The notes under the pieces are model-generated. The model was given only the letters and a program-made list of their open reading frames with translations, made no database searches and was not told the DNA's origin. From the NCBI RefSeq assembly GCF_018812025.1, contig NC_063058.1:14993797-15057796 (forward strand): a stretch of DNA of 64,000 bases, given 5' to 3'. Below, piece after piece: positions 53,985 to 64,000 of this stretch. How positions within the stretch are numbered: the stretch's first letter is position 1; the number at the start of each line of letters is the position of its first letter. This DNA comes from Megalobrama amblycephala (Eukaryota; Chordata; Actinopteri; Cypriniformes; Xenocyprididae). The position numbers and the translations under genes were made by a program.

Positions 53985-54302
53985 ATGTCCAGTTTGCAAT
54001 GTCCTGAAAAAATACTACTGGCAAGCTTCAGCAACCGACAACAGCCAGGTCAGCTGAGAAAATCAACAGCAGTTGATGATAGACAAATTACAAGGGCTAT
54101 GAAAAAAACTAAAATAACTGTCTGTAAAATCACCAGCAACCTCCAGAAAGCTGGGGTGATGGTCTCACAATCTGCTGTTCACAGGAGACTTCACCAACAG
54201 AATTACAGAGGATGCACAGCAAGATCAAACATCTGACCAGTACCAAAAATAGGAAAACCAATTTGAATTTGCAAAAACACACAGAGATGAGCCAGTAGAG
54301 TT
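53985..54302 (+). pseudogene. Tc1-type transposase, N-terminal part
   Basis: Encodes the DNA-binding half of a Tc1-like transposase: STAVDDRQITRAMKK, KITSNLQKAG, SAVHRRLHQQNYRGC, which are helix-turn-helix segments typical of the family. A stop after RSNI and a further frame change break it, and the MITE at 54306 cuts it off from the catalytic half. Confidence 0.75.
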
Positions 54303-54305
54303 TAA

Positions 54306-55247
54306 AGGTGCCCTCGAATGAAAAATTGAATTTATCTTGGCATAGTTAAATAACAAGAGTTCAGTACATGGAAATGACATACAGTGAGTCTCAAACTCCA
54401 TTGTTTCCTCCTTCTTATGTAAATCTCATTTGTTTAAAAGACCTCTGACGAACAGGCGAATCTCAACATAACACCGACTGTTATGTACGCCCCCAATATT
54501 TGCATATGCCAGCCCATGTTCCCAACATTATGAAAGGCATTAGACAAGGGCAGAACATCTGGATGTGCACAGCCGAATCATCAGACTAGGTAAGCAAGCA
54601 AGGACAAATAAGGCAAATAACGAAAAATGGCAGATGGAGCGATAATAACTGACATGATCCATGATATCATGATATTTTTAGTGATATTTGTAAACTGTCT
54701 TTCTAAATGTTTCGTTAGCATGTTGCTAATGTACTGTTAAATGTGGTTAAAGTTACCATCGTTTCTTACTGTATTCACGGAGACAAGAGACGTCGCTATT
54801 TTCATTTTTAAACACTTGCAGTCTGTATAATTCATAAACACAACTTCATTCTTTATAAATCTCTCCAACAGTGTAGCATTAGCCGTTAGCCACGGAGCAC
54901 AGCCTCAAATTCATTCAGAGTCAAATGTAAACAATATAACAGTATACAATACTCAAATAATCCGACGCATGCATGACGAACACTTTGTAAAGATCCATTT
55001 GAGGGTTATATTAGCTGTGTGAACTTTATGCTGTTTAAGGCAAGCGCAAGCTCCGTGGGCAGAGAGCACGAGATTTAAAGGGGCCGCACAGCATAAATTG
55101 GCTCATATTTAATGATGCCCCAAAATAGGCAGTTAAAAAATGAATTAAAAAAAATCGATGGGGTATTTTGAGCTGAAACTTCACAGACGCATTCAGGGGA
55201 CACCTTAGACTTATATTACATCTAGTAAAAAACGTTCGATGGCACCT
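54306..55247. mobile_element. TTAA MITE inserted in the transposase
   Basis: TTAA at 54302-54305 and 55248-55251. Ends AGGTGCCCTCGAA and TTCGATGGCACCT differ by one base. The inside shares 'gagctgaaacttcacagacg' with 12895-13149. Bringing the two TTAA sites together places the flanks in one transposase frame across the site (FKKRVLWTDE), so the insertion was exact. Confidence 0.85.
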
Positions 55248-55251
55248 TTAA

Positions 55252-55833
55252 GAAAAGAGTTTTATGGACAGATGAGACAAAGATTAACCTTTATCAAAGT
55301 GGGAAAGCAAAAGTGTGGAGAAAAAAAGAAACTGTAAATGAACCTCATCTGGAAAGCATGGTGGAGGTAGTATCATGTCATGGGCATGCATGTCTGTCTC
55401 TGGAACAGGCTCACTCATCTTTATTGATGACTTATTCAATGATGGCAGCAGAAGAATGAATTCAGAAGTGTACAAAAGTATCTTGCCTACCAGTGTTAAA
55501 GAAAATGCCACCAGACTCACTGGGAAGTGCTTCATATGGCAACAGGACAATGACCCAAAACACTAGTACTGCCAACTCAATCAAGTTGAATATCATGGTA
55601 GATGAATTTTGGGTCTTAGATTGGCCAAGTCTACAGATTTAAATCCTATTGAGCAAGCATTTCACCAGCTGAAGAGGAGACTAAAGGCAGAAACTCCCCA
55701 AAACAAGCAACCATTGAAAATGGCTGCGTTAAAGGCCTGGAAAAGCATTTTAAAGTGTGAAACCAAGATTCTGGTGATGTCTATGGGTCACAGACTCGCT
55801 CCTGTGATTGCTCGATTTACAACTAAATATTAG
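55252..55833 (+). pseudogene. Tc1-type transposase, catalytic part
   Basis: Carries the three catalytic blocks of the DDE fold: LWTDETKIN (first Asp), WQQDNDPKH (second Asp) and STDLNPIEQAFHQLKRRL (final Glu). They are in different frames, with a deletion or frameshift before CMSVSGTG and a stop after DPKH, so no active enzyme can be made. Continues the N-terminal part at 53985. Confidence 0.8.
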
Positions 55834-56075
55834 ATTTTATACTTTTACATTTGCTTTGACTTAAACCGTTCCAAAACTTATGCTTACATTAGGCAACTCT
55901 AAAAGTGCATTACTTCTTAGTTGGTAAAACATTTTGTGTTGAAACAGTCAATAATAAAATGTGACATTCTGTACTTCTGCCTCATATTAATCTTTTAATC
56001 ATGTTTATAGATGTCTTGACACCACAGCTAACAGAGCAATTTTGTCACTACTGTCCCAATAATTATAGAGGGCAC

Positions 56076-56077
<2 letters not shown>

Positions 56078-56112
<35 letters not shown>

Positions 56113-57416
56113 TCTGTAAAATGTTACCCAAATGTTACCCTTTTCCTTTTTAATCCACAAATAGAGCTGCAACTATGACATATGAGCCATGAAGTTTTCT
56201 TGGCGCCGCAGTGACATGCTACTATAAAAAAAGTGGCTCTGTTGATGTCTGGTCCCACATTGACGAGGAAAAAGCCTCAGATGGTTTAGAAATCCTGTGA
56301 CAGTGACAGTTAAAATGGTAGATCCTCGGCCAGCGACGTTTCTTCTTATGTAGAGAGATGTGATGGTGAGCTTTGTTCAGCCCTGCTTTAGAAAGCTTCA
56401 AACAGACAGGCCCGAAGCAACCCAAAATAATCCACAGTCCTCAGCTTTCAAGACAGCATGCTAATTGGTGAATATCTCAAGCTTAGCTAATGTCTGACTG
56501 TTGTTTAAAGAAGAAAAAGGGGTGGGACTTCCCTCATAAGGAAGTTCAGTGGCTGCTTTGATGGTGTGTTTATGCTAGTTCTCTGCAGGCCGCTCAGTTT
56601 CTTGTACATGGCGCTGCTTCGCTGCAGACCAGTGTTGGGGGGCACATGGGAAATTCAGCAGAAATGTCTGATGAAACTAATTACGCTATATTCAAAGGAA
56701 CTTCGGCATGTTGGATTGGTCTGTGCGTTTGCTTTTTTGGGGGAAACTTTCAGACAGCTCTCCTCAGTTAGACCTAATGCTGTTTCATCATGTACGGTAA
56801 TGAAAGTGTTTGGATGTACAGCGAGGGAGGATGAAGGTTTGAAAGTTTTGTTGAAACTTGAGAGTTGGTTTCTACAGTATTTAATGATTTTCAGCTGATA
56901 ATACAATTATGTTTTATGTTCACCATTACCTCAGGCAAAAACATTGACAGCTAAACCAAGAGGGTAACATGAGGTATGTCCCAAACAATGTCTAACCCGC
57001 TTAACGTTTCCAGCGTTGATTAATGTTTTCTTGCTGAAATCAAAGTACTCCATTAAGTAATAAAATGTTTAATATACAGCTATATGGACAATATGGGATT
57101 TAGCCCACTGCAGTTTTTTTTATTATTATTATTTTTTTTTTTTTTAAATACATACAATATATATGTTCATACAATATGTTATAAAATATGTTCATTAGTA
57201 GCAGATATTTTTAAGTTTCTGCAGGTTACATCATTGCACCAGTTTTAACTAAGTTGTAGCCAATGAACTGTGGACTCAACTGATTCGTTAAGAAATGCTA
57301 ATTCAGAAACAGAAACAGTCACTGTTTCATTGAGTCATTTGAATCATTCACTCAACCGATTTGTTAAAAAATGCAGATTCATTCAGGAGTGAAACAAGTG
57401 AGATACAGTATATATA
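56078..57416. other. Presumed ntrk3 intron, nothing recognised
   Basis: An (AT)n run at about 56078-56110 and poly-T near 57130. Opposed open frames at 56566-56906 have no domain. Confidence 0.4.
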
Positions 57417-57900
57417 TTAGTGGTTGAACGATATATTGCCTAGGCTGACATTCGGCATTTTTAAATATCGGCATCGGACAATAAGTTTGTGTTTTGTGTT
57501 GAAAGAGGGACTTTCATTTTGACGGCGCTGAGAACGGCAGTGCCTGAGCATACAACTCTCCCATTCTTTATCTTCATTAGTTACGGACTCTGTTTAACAG
57601 TTTTGTCTAATACGTTACTAGATAGAACTGTTAAATAAAGAAAGTAAACTGTATTCGAAAAAGTATTATAGTGTTTGGTTTTATATATTATTAGTAACAG
57701 AAAGGCAAACACTATAATACTTTCTCACTTACCATCAGCATTCTGCAAATATGCATTTATGTCATTTAAACAAATCTTTGAGTATCTAATAAGCATTTAA
57801 TTTCACAAACCTTGCAGATTTAGTCAAATCCAGCCAGATATTGTGAAGTGTGCATTTGTAGCCTGTGAATTGAATGTGAGGAGTTCAGCTTCACTAGAGA
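57417..57900 (-). repeat. Transposon fragment related to 61571-62561
   Basis: About 57525-57640 is the diverged reverse complement of 62040-62165 ('ttcattagtt', 'gtttaacag', 'tagatagaactgtta'). The left part ('ggttgaacgatatattgcc') looks like a transposon end, but no matching right end is visible. Confidence 0.55.
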
Positions 57901-59060
57901 TGCATGATCGACAAATTTTAAACCCTTGATTTCAAGCTATGCTGCACTATATTCAGTTGCCCACTGTGTCATTTATTTATAGTCATGTTCACTATGTGCT
58001 GTATGTAAAATTAGTGTTACCTTGTCTTATAACTACAGTAATGAATAATATTTTACAGTATTACTGTTTTCACTGTATTTTTGATCAAATAGATGCAGCT
58101 GCGGTGAGCATAAGAGATTTCTTTCAAAAACCCAAGCTCAAAATTTTGAAATAGCAACAGCAGAGAAGTGTGGCCGCAGTTTTCTTCCATCATCAGTATA
58201 TTTTAGCTGCAGTGTTTTCATCAGTGTGTGTAGATGCCCTCAGGTTGGAGTTCAGTTCTCCAGTGACTGGCCTGCGCACTGGGCCGGTGTCCTCATTGGA
58301 TGGGGCCTCTGGATGGTTCTCTCCCTGGGGCTCCTCGCAAATGAGAACTCCGGCTTCTTAATGTTTCATGAGGGGATCTTTCAATTTTTAAGTAGCTGGG
58401 AATAATTGTTGTGTAATCACAAGCCGTTTTCCTTAATTATTCATTTGTGAAGATCAAGAGAGGCACAGTAAAGGAGGTGGGGAAGAAAAGGATGGAGAGC
58501 AGGAAAAATAGAGGGATAGAAAAAAAGAGGCAATTTCGGGTTGATGGATAGGGATAAATGAATCCACTGAGAGCCACTTCCTGTGCTCTGCCTTCAGTTC
58601 ACAGCTCTGTCTTTAATGGCCCCCAGTCAGCCAGGGGGCCGTTAACTCTTTTTTGCTGTATTTTTAAACCTGGCCAGGAATTATGGACTTTTCAGTTATT
58701 GGATTTCCCATTAAAGCTTGACACTGCAGGTTGTCAATGAACAAAGATTCCTTCCCATTCTTTATGGGGACACTAAGCTATCTCTGGGGTAAAAGTGGTG
58801 ACTCCAACCGTGTGTGCATGATGTTTACTAATTGGGTCTTAAACTGAGGTTAGGATCTGCTTCTTAAAGTAGGATAATAGAGAAAATAGCTGCACTCTAA
58901 ATAAAGTGCATCCTTTGAAAGTCGACAGGTTCTTATTTTGGCATTGACCCTTGTTGTATCACATCAGCCTATTTTCTCAAGCAAATTCCTACTCGCTATT
59001 GCACACGAGTAAGTGTTTTAAAAACATTATCCATATAAAACTTCCATTTACATTTACATT
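57901..59060. other. Presumed ntrk3 intron, nothing recognised
   Basis: Purine-rich patch at 58440-58540. Frames at 58170-58361 and 58558-58740 show no domain. Confidence 0.4.
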
Positions 59061-59068
59061 GACAAAGC

Positions 59069-59432
59069 GGACCCACTTTATATTAAGTGGTCTTAACTAC
59101 TATGTACTTAGATTTAAATTAATCATTTGATACAATGCACTTATTGTGTACATACATGTTTTTACATTGTACTTATATCTTAAAAACACCTGCATGTAAT
59201 TACATCTGTAATTCCATTTATAATTACACTGTTGACCCATCCCTTAACCCTTACCCCTTACCCCTACCCTTAAACCTACCCATACCACCAAAGCTTTCCC
59301 TAACCTTACCCGTACCCCACCTCAATAGCAGCAAAAGTGTTTTGCAATTCAATATGAACCCAATAAGTACATTGTACTTATTTTTTGATGTAAGTACTTA
59401 GTAGTTAAGGCCACTTAATATAAAGTGGGACC
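59069..59432. mobile_element. 364-bp MITE with perfect 8-bp target duplication
   Basis: Ends GGACCCACTTTATATTAAGT and 'acttaatataaagtgggacc'. GACAAAGC flanks both sides (59061-59068, 59433-59440), as for hAT-mobilised elements. The centre has a 'taacccttacccc' run. Confidence 0.88.
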
Positions 59433-59512
59433 GACAAAGCTTTATGAAATTATTTACTTATGGTTTGTGATGTAGCTGCTGTCAGATCCAACGCAGTTTG
59501 CTGCTTCATCTT

Positions 59513-59704
59513 TCAACAAAAATTTCTTTGCAAACTCTCTGTTACACTGTGCCTCGTTTGCAAAACAAAATGCTCCGAACAAACATATAATCCTCCGACG
59601 CGATCTGGGATGGCATTAAAATAAACCATCCACTTGTTTCTGATGCTGGGATCTTTCTGAAGTCTGTACAGAAACACAAGCGAGCTGTAAACTGGACGCT
59701 TCAA
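59513..59704 (-). pseudogene. THAP zinc-finger fragment
   Basis: The minus-strand frame contains LQKDPSIRNKWMVYFN followed by YVCSEHF, matching the second half of a THAP domain (conserved Trp, then C-x2-H-F). The first C-x-C pair is not in frame and the protein ends soon after, so it is a broken piece. THAP domains occur in P-element-like transposases and host genes. Its position beside the element at 59771 suggests transposon origin, but that is inference. Confidence 0.5.
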
Positions 59705-59982
59705 AGTGAATATTCTTTCACTCTTCCATTCGTCCTGTTGTGCACAGACTCAAGTGCATGGCGTACCTCATGCCCTGTTTACACCTAATATTAAGATGCA
59801 TTTTGGTTAATCGGATAACAAGTAGATGAGGCAGACACATACCCATTCACACCTGGTGTTTTAATCCATCTTTTGTCCACTTTCAACCAATTCTGGCCTG
59901 ATTTCTTCGAGGGGAGGGTCTATGGGTGGGTCAATGTTTTTTGTTTTTTTGTTTCAGATCTTTCGATCTAATGGACAAAATA

Positions 59983-61566
59983 CAAACCCGATTCCAAAAA
60001 AGTTGGAACACTGTACAAATTGTGAATAAAAACAGAATGCAATGATGTGGAAGTTTCAAATTTCAATATTTTACTCAGAATACAACATAGATGACATATC
60101 AAATGTTTAAACTGAGAAAATGTATAATTTTAAGGGAAAATAAGTTGATTTTAAATTTCATGGCATCAACACATCTCAAAAAAGTTGGGACAAGGCCATG
60201 TTTACCACTGTGTGGCATCCCCTCTTCTTTTTATAACAGTCTGCAAACGTCTGGGGACTGAGGATACAAGTTGCTCAAGTTTAGGAATAGGAATGTTGTC
60301 CCATTCTTGTCTAATACAGGCTTCTAGTTGCTCAACTGTCTTAGGTCTTCTTTGTCGCATCTTCCTCTTTATGATGCGCCAAATGTTTTCTATGGGTGAA
60401 AGATCTGGACTGCAGGCTGGCCTTTTCAGTACCCAGATCCTTCTTCATGATGTTGTAATTGATGCAGTATGTGGTCTGGCATTGTCATGTTGGAAAATGC
60501 AGTGTCTTCTCTGAAAGAGACGACGTCTGGATGGGAGCATATGTTGTTCTAGAACTTGGATATACCTTTCAGCATTGATGGTGCCTTTCCAGATGTGTAA
60601 GCTGCCCATGCCACACGCACTCATGCAACCCCATACCATCAGAGATGCAGTCTTCTGAACTGAGCGCTGATAACAACTTGGGTTGTCCTTGTCCTCTGTA
60701 GTCTGGATGACATGGCGTCCCAGTTTTCCAAAATGAACTTCAAATGTTGATTCGTCTGACCAAAAAACAGTTTCCACTTTGCCACAGTCCATTTTAAATG
60801 AGCCTTGGCCCAGAGAAAACGCCTGCGCTTCTGGATCATGTTTAGATATGGCTTCTTTTTTGACCTATAGAGTTTTAGCCGGCAGTGGCGAATGGCACGG
60901 TGGATTGTGTTCACCGACAATGTTTTCTGGAAGTATTCCTGAGCCCATGTTGTGATTTCCATTACAGTAGCATTCCTGTATGTGATGCAGTGCAGTCTAA
61001 GGGCCCGAAGATCACGGGCATCCAGTATGGTTTTCCGGCCTTGACCCTTACGCACAGAGATTGTTCCAGATTCTCTGAATCTTTGGATGATATTATGCAC
61101 TGTAGATGATAATAACTTCAAACTCTTTGCAATTTTTCTCTGAGAAACTCCTTTCTGATATTGCTCCACTATTTTTCGCCACAGCATTGGGGGAATTGGT
61201 GATCCTCTGCCCATCTTGACTTCTGAGAGACACTGCCACTCTGAGAGGCTCTTTTTATACCCAATCATGTTGCCAATTGACCTAATAAGTTGCAAATTGG
61301 TCCTCCAGCTGTTCCTTATATGTACATTTAACTTTTTCGGCCTCTTATTGCTACCTGTCCCAACTTTTTTGGAATGTGTAGCTCTCATGAAATCCAAAAT
61401 GAGCCAATATTTGGCATGACATTTCAAAATGTCTCACTTTCAACATTTGATATGTTATCTATATTCTATTGTGAATAAAATATAAGTTTATGAGATTTGT
61501 AAATTATTGCATTCCTTTTTTATTCACAATTTGTATAGTGTCCCAACTTTTTTGGAATCGGGTTTG
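59983..61566 (-). mobile_element. Tc1-like transposon with TA target duplication
   Basis: TA at 59981-59982 and 61567-61568. Ends 'caaacccgattccaaaaaag' and 'cttttttggaatcgggtttg' are perfect complements, and further inverted sequence runs inward ('gttgggacaaggcc' region). It carries a transposase in minus orientation. Overall 1,584 bp, normal for Tc1 elements. Confidence 0.9.
60202..61214 (-). pseudogene. Tc1-like transposase, frameshifted
   Basis: Starts MGRGSPIPPMLWRKIVEQ and ends GDATQW followed by a stop: about 1,013 nt, close to the usual 340 codons but not a multiple of three. Paired helix-turn-helix segments come first (VSQRKIAKSLKLL, SVRKGQGRKT, AIRHCRLKLYRSK). Catalytic blocks follow: FWSDESTFEV, MVWGCMSACGMGSL, CIFQHDNARPHT and SPDLSPIENIWR, so the DDE residues are all still encoded. 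At least two frameshifts (near 60790 and 60430-60450) separate them. It cannot give a full enzyme as it stands. Confidence 0.88.
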
Positions 61567-61570
61567 TAAG

Positions 61571-62561
61571 TAGGGCTGCACAATTAATTGAAATTCTAAT
61601 CGCGATTACGATTACGGATGCCACGATTTCATAATCGTTCAAAGGCGCGATTACAAGGAAAAATATCCACTTACATTATTCTGCGTGTTTAAGAGGTGTG
61701 TTATGAGCATGTCATGATCATGAATCATGACTACTTCAGAGTGCCTAAACCAGCAAAAAAAGTAGCTACCAGTGACATAGGTGTACGCTAATATGTCGAA
61801 AACACGGAAAACACCAGTACCAGCCATTTTTAAAAAGTCACATACACAGCCTATATATTTACTCCACGAACAACCTCTACAAACATGGAAAACGGTGATA
61901 GATGGACCTCTGAACCGTACGCTAAAGAGAAAATCCAGGGCGACTTTGAGCAGACCAAGCGAAACATAATTATGTATTTCTGCTAAGCTAGCGACATTGT
62001 GCATCAACCACACGGGCACGGCAAAAGCTAATACAGTTTCATATACTATCTACTTTCTTTGTATAACAGTTCTATCTAATAACGTATTAGACAGGACTGT
62101 TAAACAGAACGTAAACTAATGAAGACGGAGAATGGGAGCACTGTGTGCTCAGGATCTGTCTGAACTGTTCTCAGCACCATCAAAATAAAAGTAACAACAA
62201 CAAGCGCAGTGTACGTCACTTCAGGCCCTAGGGGAGCATTTGTTCTCAGGGAACCCACACTGGTGGCAAAAGCCCCTATTATTATACTATTCATATGTTG
62301 ATTTTATTATTATTTAAAGAAGAAACCAAACCAATATATAGTTGACATTTGAGGTTTAATGCTATAGAAAAACAATTTAAAAAAAATCTGATTTTATTTC
62401 TTTTTATACAAAAATATAGCATGCAGTTGCTTCAAACAATGGTATAAAGCTATTCAATACATCATTCAATGTAAATTGTGATAATCAAAATTAATAATCG
62501 CAAATACAATTTCAAGGGAATAATCGACAACTATGATTTTTGTCATAATCGTGCAGCTCTA
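61571..62561. mobile_element. hAT element whose left target duplication was split by Tc1
   Basis: Ends TAGGGCTGCACAATTA and 'ataatcgtgcagctcta'. Right flank AAAATAAG (62562-62569). The left flank reads AAAA at 59977-59980, then TA, then (after the Tc1 element) AG at 61569-61570, which together give the same 8 bases. No transposase recognised; non-autonomous. Confidence 0.85.
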
Positions 62562-62981
62562 AAAATAAGCTTGCGCAATTTACATATGAACGCGCACAGA
62601 GTCGACAGAAAAACATAGAGAGCATCAGCTTTCATTTCATTTCGCAAGAAAATGACGAACGAGAACACATTTTTTACCTTCAGACCAAACTTGGGTCTTC
62701 AGCAGACAAAGTTTAAATTCTGTCTGGCTAGCAAACTTCCAACAATTTTTTACGCATTTAATCATTAGGCAGAAAGTAGGTGGTCTTTTGTGACTGTCCA
62801 AACACATTTGACCACATGAGCGTTTACACTACGAAAGCATTCCGATCTAATGCGTCTTCAACTACCTCTGAAAGTGGACAAGCTCAAAACGTTTTAGACC
62901 CCATTTACACCTGTATTTAGCGTCGTCTACTTGTGATCCGATTGACCAAAATGCATCTTAATACTAGGTGTAAACAGGGTC

Positions 62982-64000
62982 TCAGAAACTGAATGGCCAT
63001 CTGTACAGAATGCTGTATCCAGTGTAGACAGCCTAAGTGATAGTCGAATTCCAGTGGGTGGGGCATTACAATTACAATTGTGTGATGTATTACTATTCAT
63101 CGATATCTTGCTCTGGACGCAGATCCTGTTACAGATCCCGCAATATCAAAACGAGACGTTTTTGGAGCTTGAATAAATTAAAGCTTTGTTTATAATGAGG
63201 AGGACGTTTTAATGTTTTAAGGGTACAATGACCTCTTATATGTCTAAAACAATCAAGACAAATTTGATTTCTCATGTCATGACCCCTTTAATATTCTAGA
63301 GGCGCATACAAACGTAACTGGTGCCAAGGAATTGTAACAATGTTTGTTTACTACAGTATTTTGTAGCTATCAAGGCACAAGAGGAGCTAAAGTGGTTCCT
63401 CGTGGTTACACTTGATGCTCAGTGGAAAATTACAAGTGACACAATGCTAGCTGTTTCTGGAAACTAGTTTCAATCATGGCTTGGATTCAGGCTGGTCTTT
63501 GCAGATGCAGTTGAGGGGAACAGGTTCTGGTCCAAGCTTGAGCTGTGCTTGTGGAAAAACACCTGTGCTTTCCCTCTCTCTAATGGGCTAGCTGGCACAC
63601 ATTTGAAGGACCTAGCCTCTTGTCAGCAATTAGACACCTGTGCGACTATGCATAGGCATGCAAAGGACGTACACGATTTGCAGAAGTCCCATTTAGCTGG
63701 ATTCACGCCCCATCCTTTGTACGGCACGTTCTGTTGCTTCCATACAAGAGGTCACATATGCTTCGTCCCTTGGGGAGCGCTAGCCTAACTAGCCTTCCAA
63801 TATGCGATTTCTATATAATGTCAAACACATCTCTAATACAGCTGCCAAAATCCAAACAAGCCCCATATGCTGTAACTGGAGCAGTTACAGATTAACCTTG
63901 TTGCAATTCATTTAAATGGTTTGCATTTTAGATGTGGAATTTGAGAAGCCCCTTAGTGCTTCTTCACGGCTCGCCAGCAGACCACAGTGGAGCAGTTTCC
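62982..64000. other. Presumed ntrk3 intron to the window end
   Basis: No repeat or exon-like block recognised. An open frame at 63549-63788 has no domain. Confidence 0.4.

Larger units (their letters stand above)
53534..56077. mobile_element. Decayed Tc1/mariner transposon with very long inverted ends
   Basis: Left end CACTGCCCTCCGTAAGTATT follows a TA; right end 'aattatagagggcactg'. The inverted ends run inward for about 450 bp ('gctctgttagctgtggtgtc' against 'gacaccacagctaacagagc'). They go so far that the left arm contains an inverted copy of the 3' part of the transposase (complement of 53846-53950). The transposase remains are listed separately, and a TTAA MITE interrupts it. Confidence 0.8.
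59771..62981. mobile_element. Outer DNA element split by two later insertions
   Basis: Left end 'ccctgtttacacctaatatt' and 'aagatgcattttggt', right end 'accaaaatgcatctt' and 'actaggtgtaaacaggg', about 50 bp of imperfect inverted ends. With the hAT (61571-62561) and Tc1 (59983-61566) removed, about 640 bp remains, so it was a short non-autonomous element. Confidence 0.7.

Overview
The window looks like teleost, most likely cyprinid, genomic DNA. It is AT-rich, full of microsatellites and short DNA transposons, and has one split vertebrate gene on the + strand. That gene is the neurotrophin-3 receptor TrkC (ntrk3). Seven exons between 22785 and 38356 code for the end of the leucine-rich-repeat region, both immunoglobulin domains, a short extracellular stalk that includes a 15-nt microexon, and the transmembrane segment. 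Every junction has a GT donor and AG acceptor and the phases join without a break: 914 coding nt, 304 whole codons. I found neither the signal-peptide and first LRR exons nor any kinase exon, so 1-22784 and 38357-64000 are best read as long introns of the same gene. Whether this is ntrk3a or ntrk3b cannot be decided from the sequence alone.

Layout. 1-22.8 kb is intron with a RecQ-like helicase fragment (2.4-2.7 kb), a palindromic MITE (6.0-6.8 kb), an expanded hAT-like element that holds an exact 648-bp copy of DNA lying 2.4 kb away (9.3-12.9 kb), and a hAT element with a perfect 8-bp target duplication (15.6-16.8 kb). 22.8-38.4 kb carries the exons; its introns hold TTAA-flanked MITEs, a 1.1-kb foldback element (29.9-31.0 kb) and a three-level nest of elements (34.15-35.70 kb). 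38.4-64 kb is intron with a nested MITE and a patch-like insertion (40.0-41.3 kb), a 2.2-kb pyrimidine-rich block (43.6-45.8 kb), a 66-bp minisatellite of about 35 copies (48.7-51.0 kb), further hAT elements, and two decayed Tc1/mariner transposons (53.5-56.1 and 60.0-61.6 kb).

The only host gene supported is ntrk3. Everything else recognisable is transposon-derived or simple repeat. I saw no tRNA, rRNA, CRISPR or bacterial-type operon. The most informative observations are the juxtamembrane microexon, the insertion orders that can be read from target-site duplications, and the exact duplication, which needs an assembly check. I did not find convincing evidence of a new biological system.
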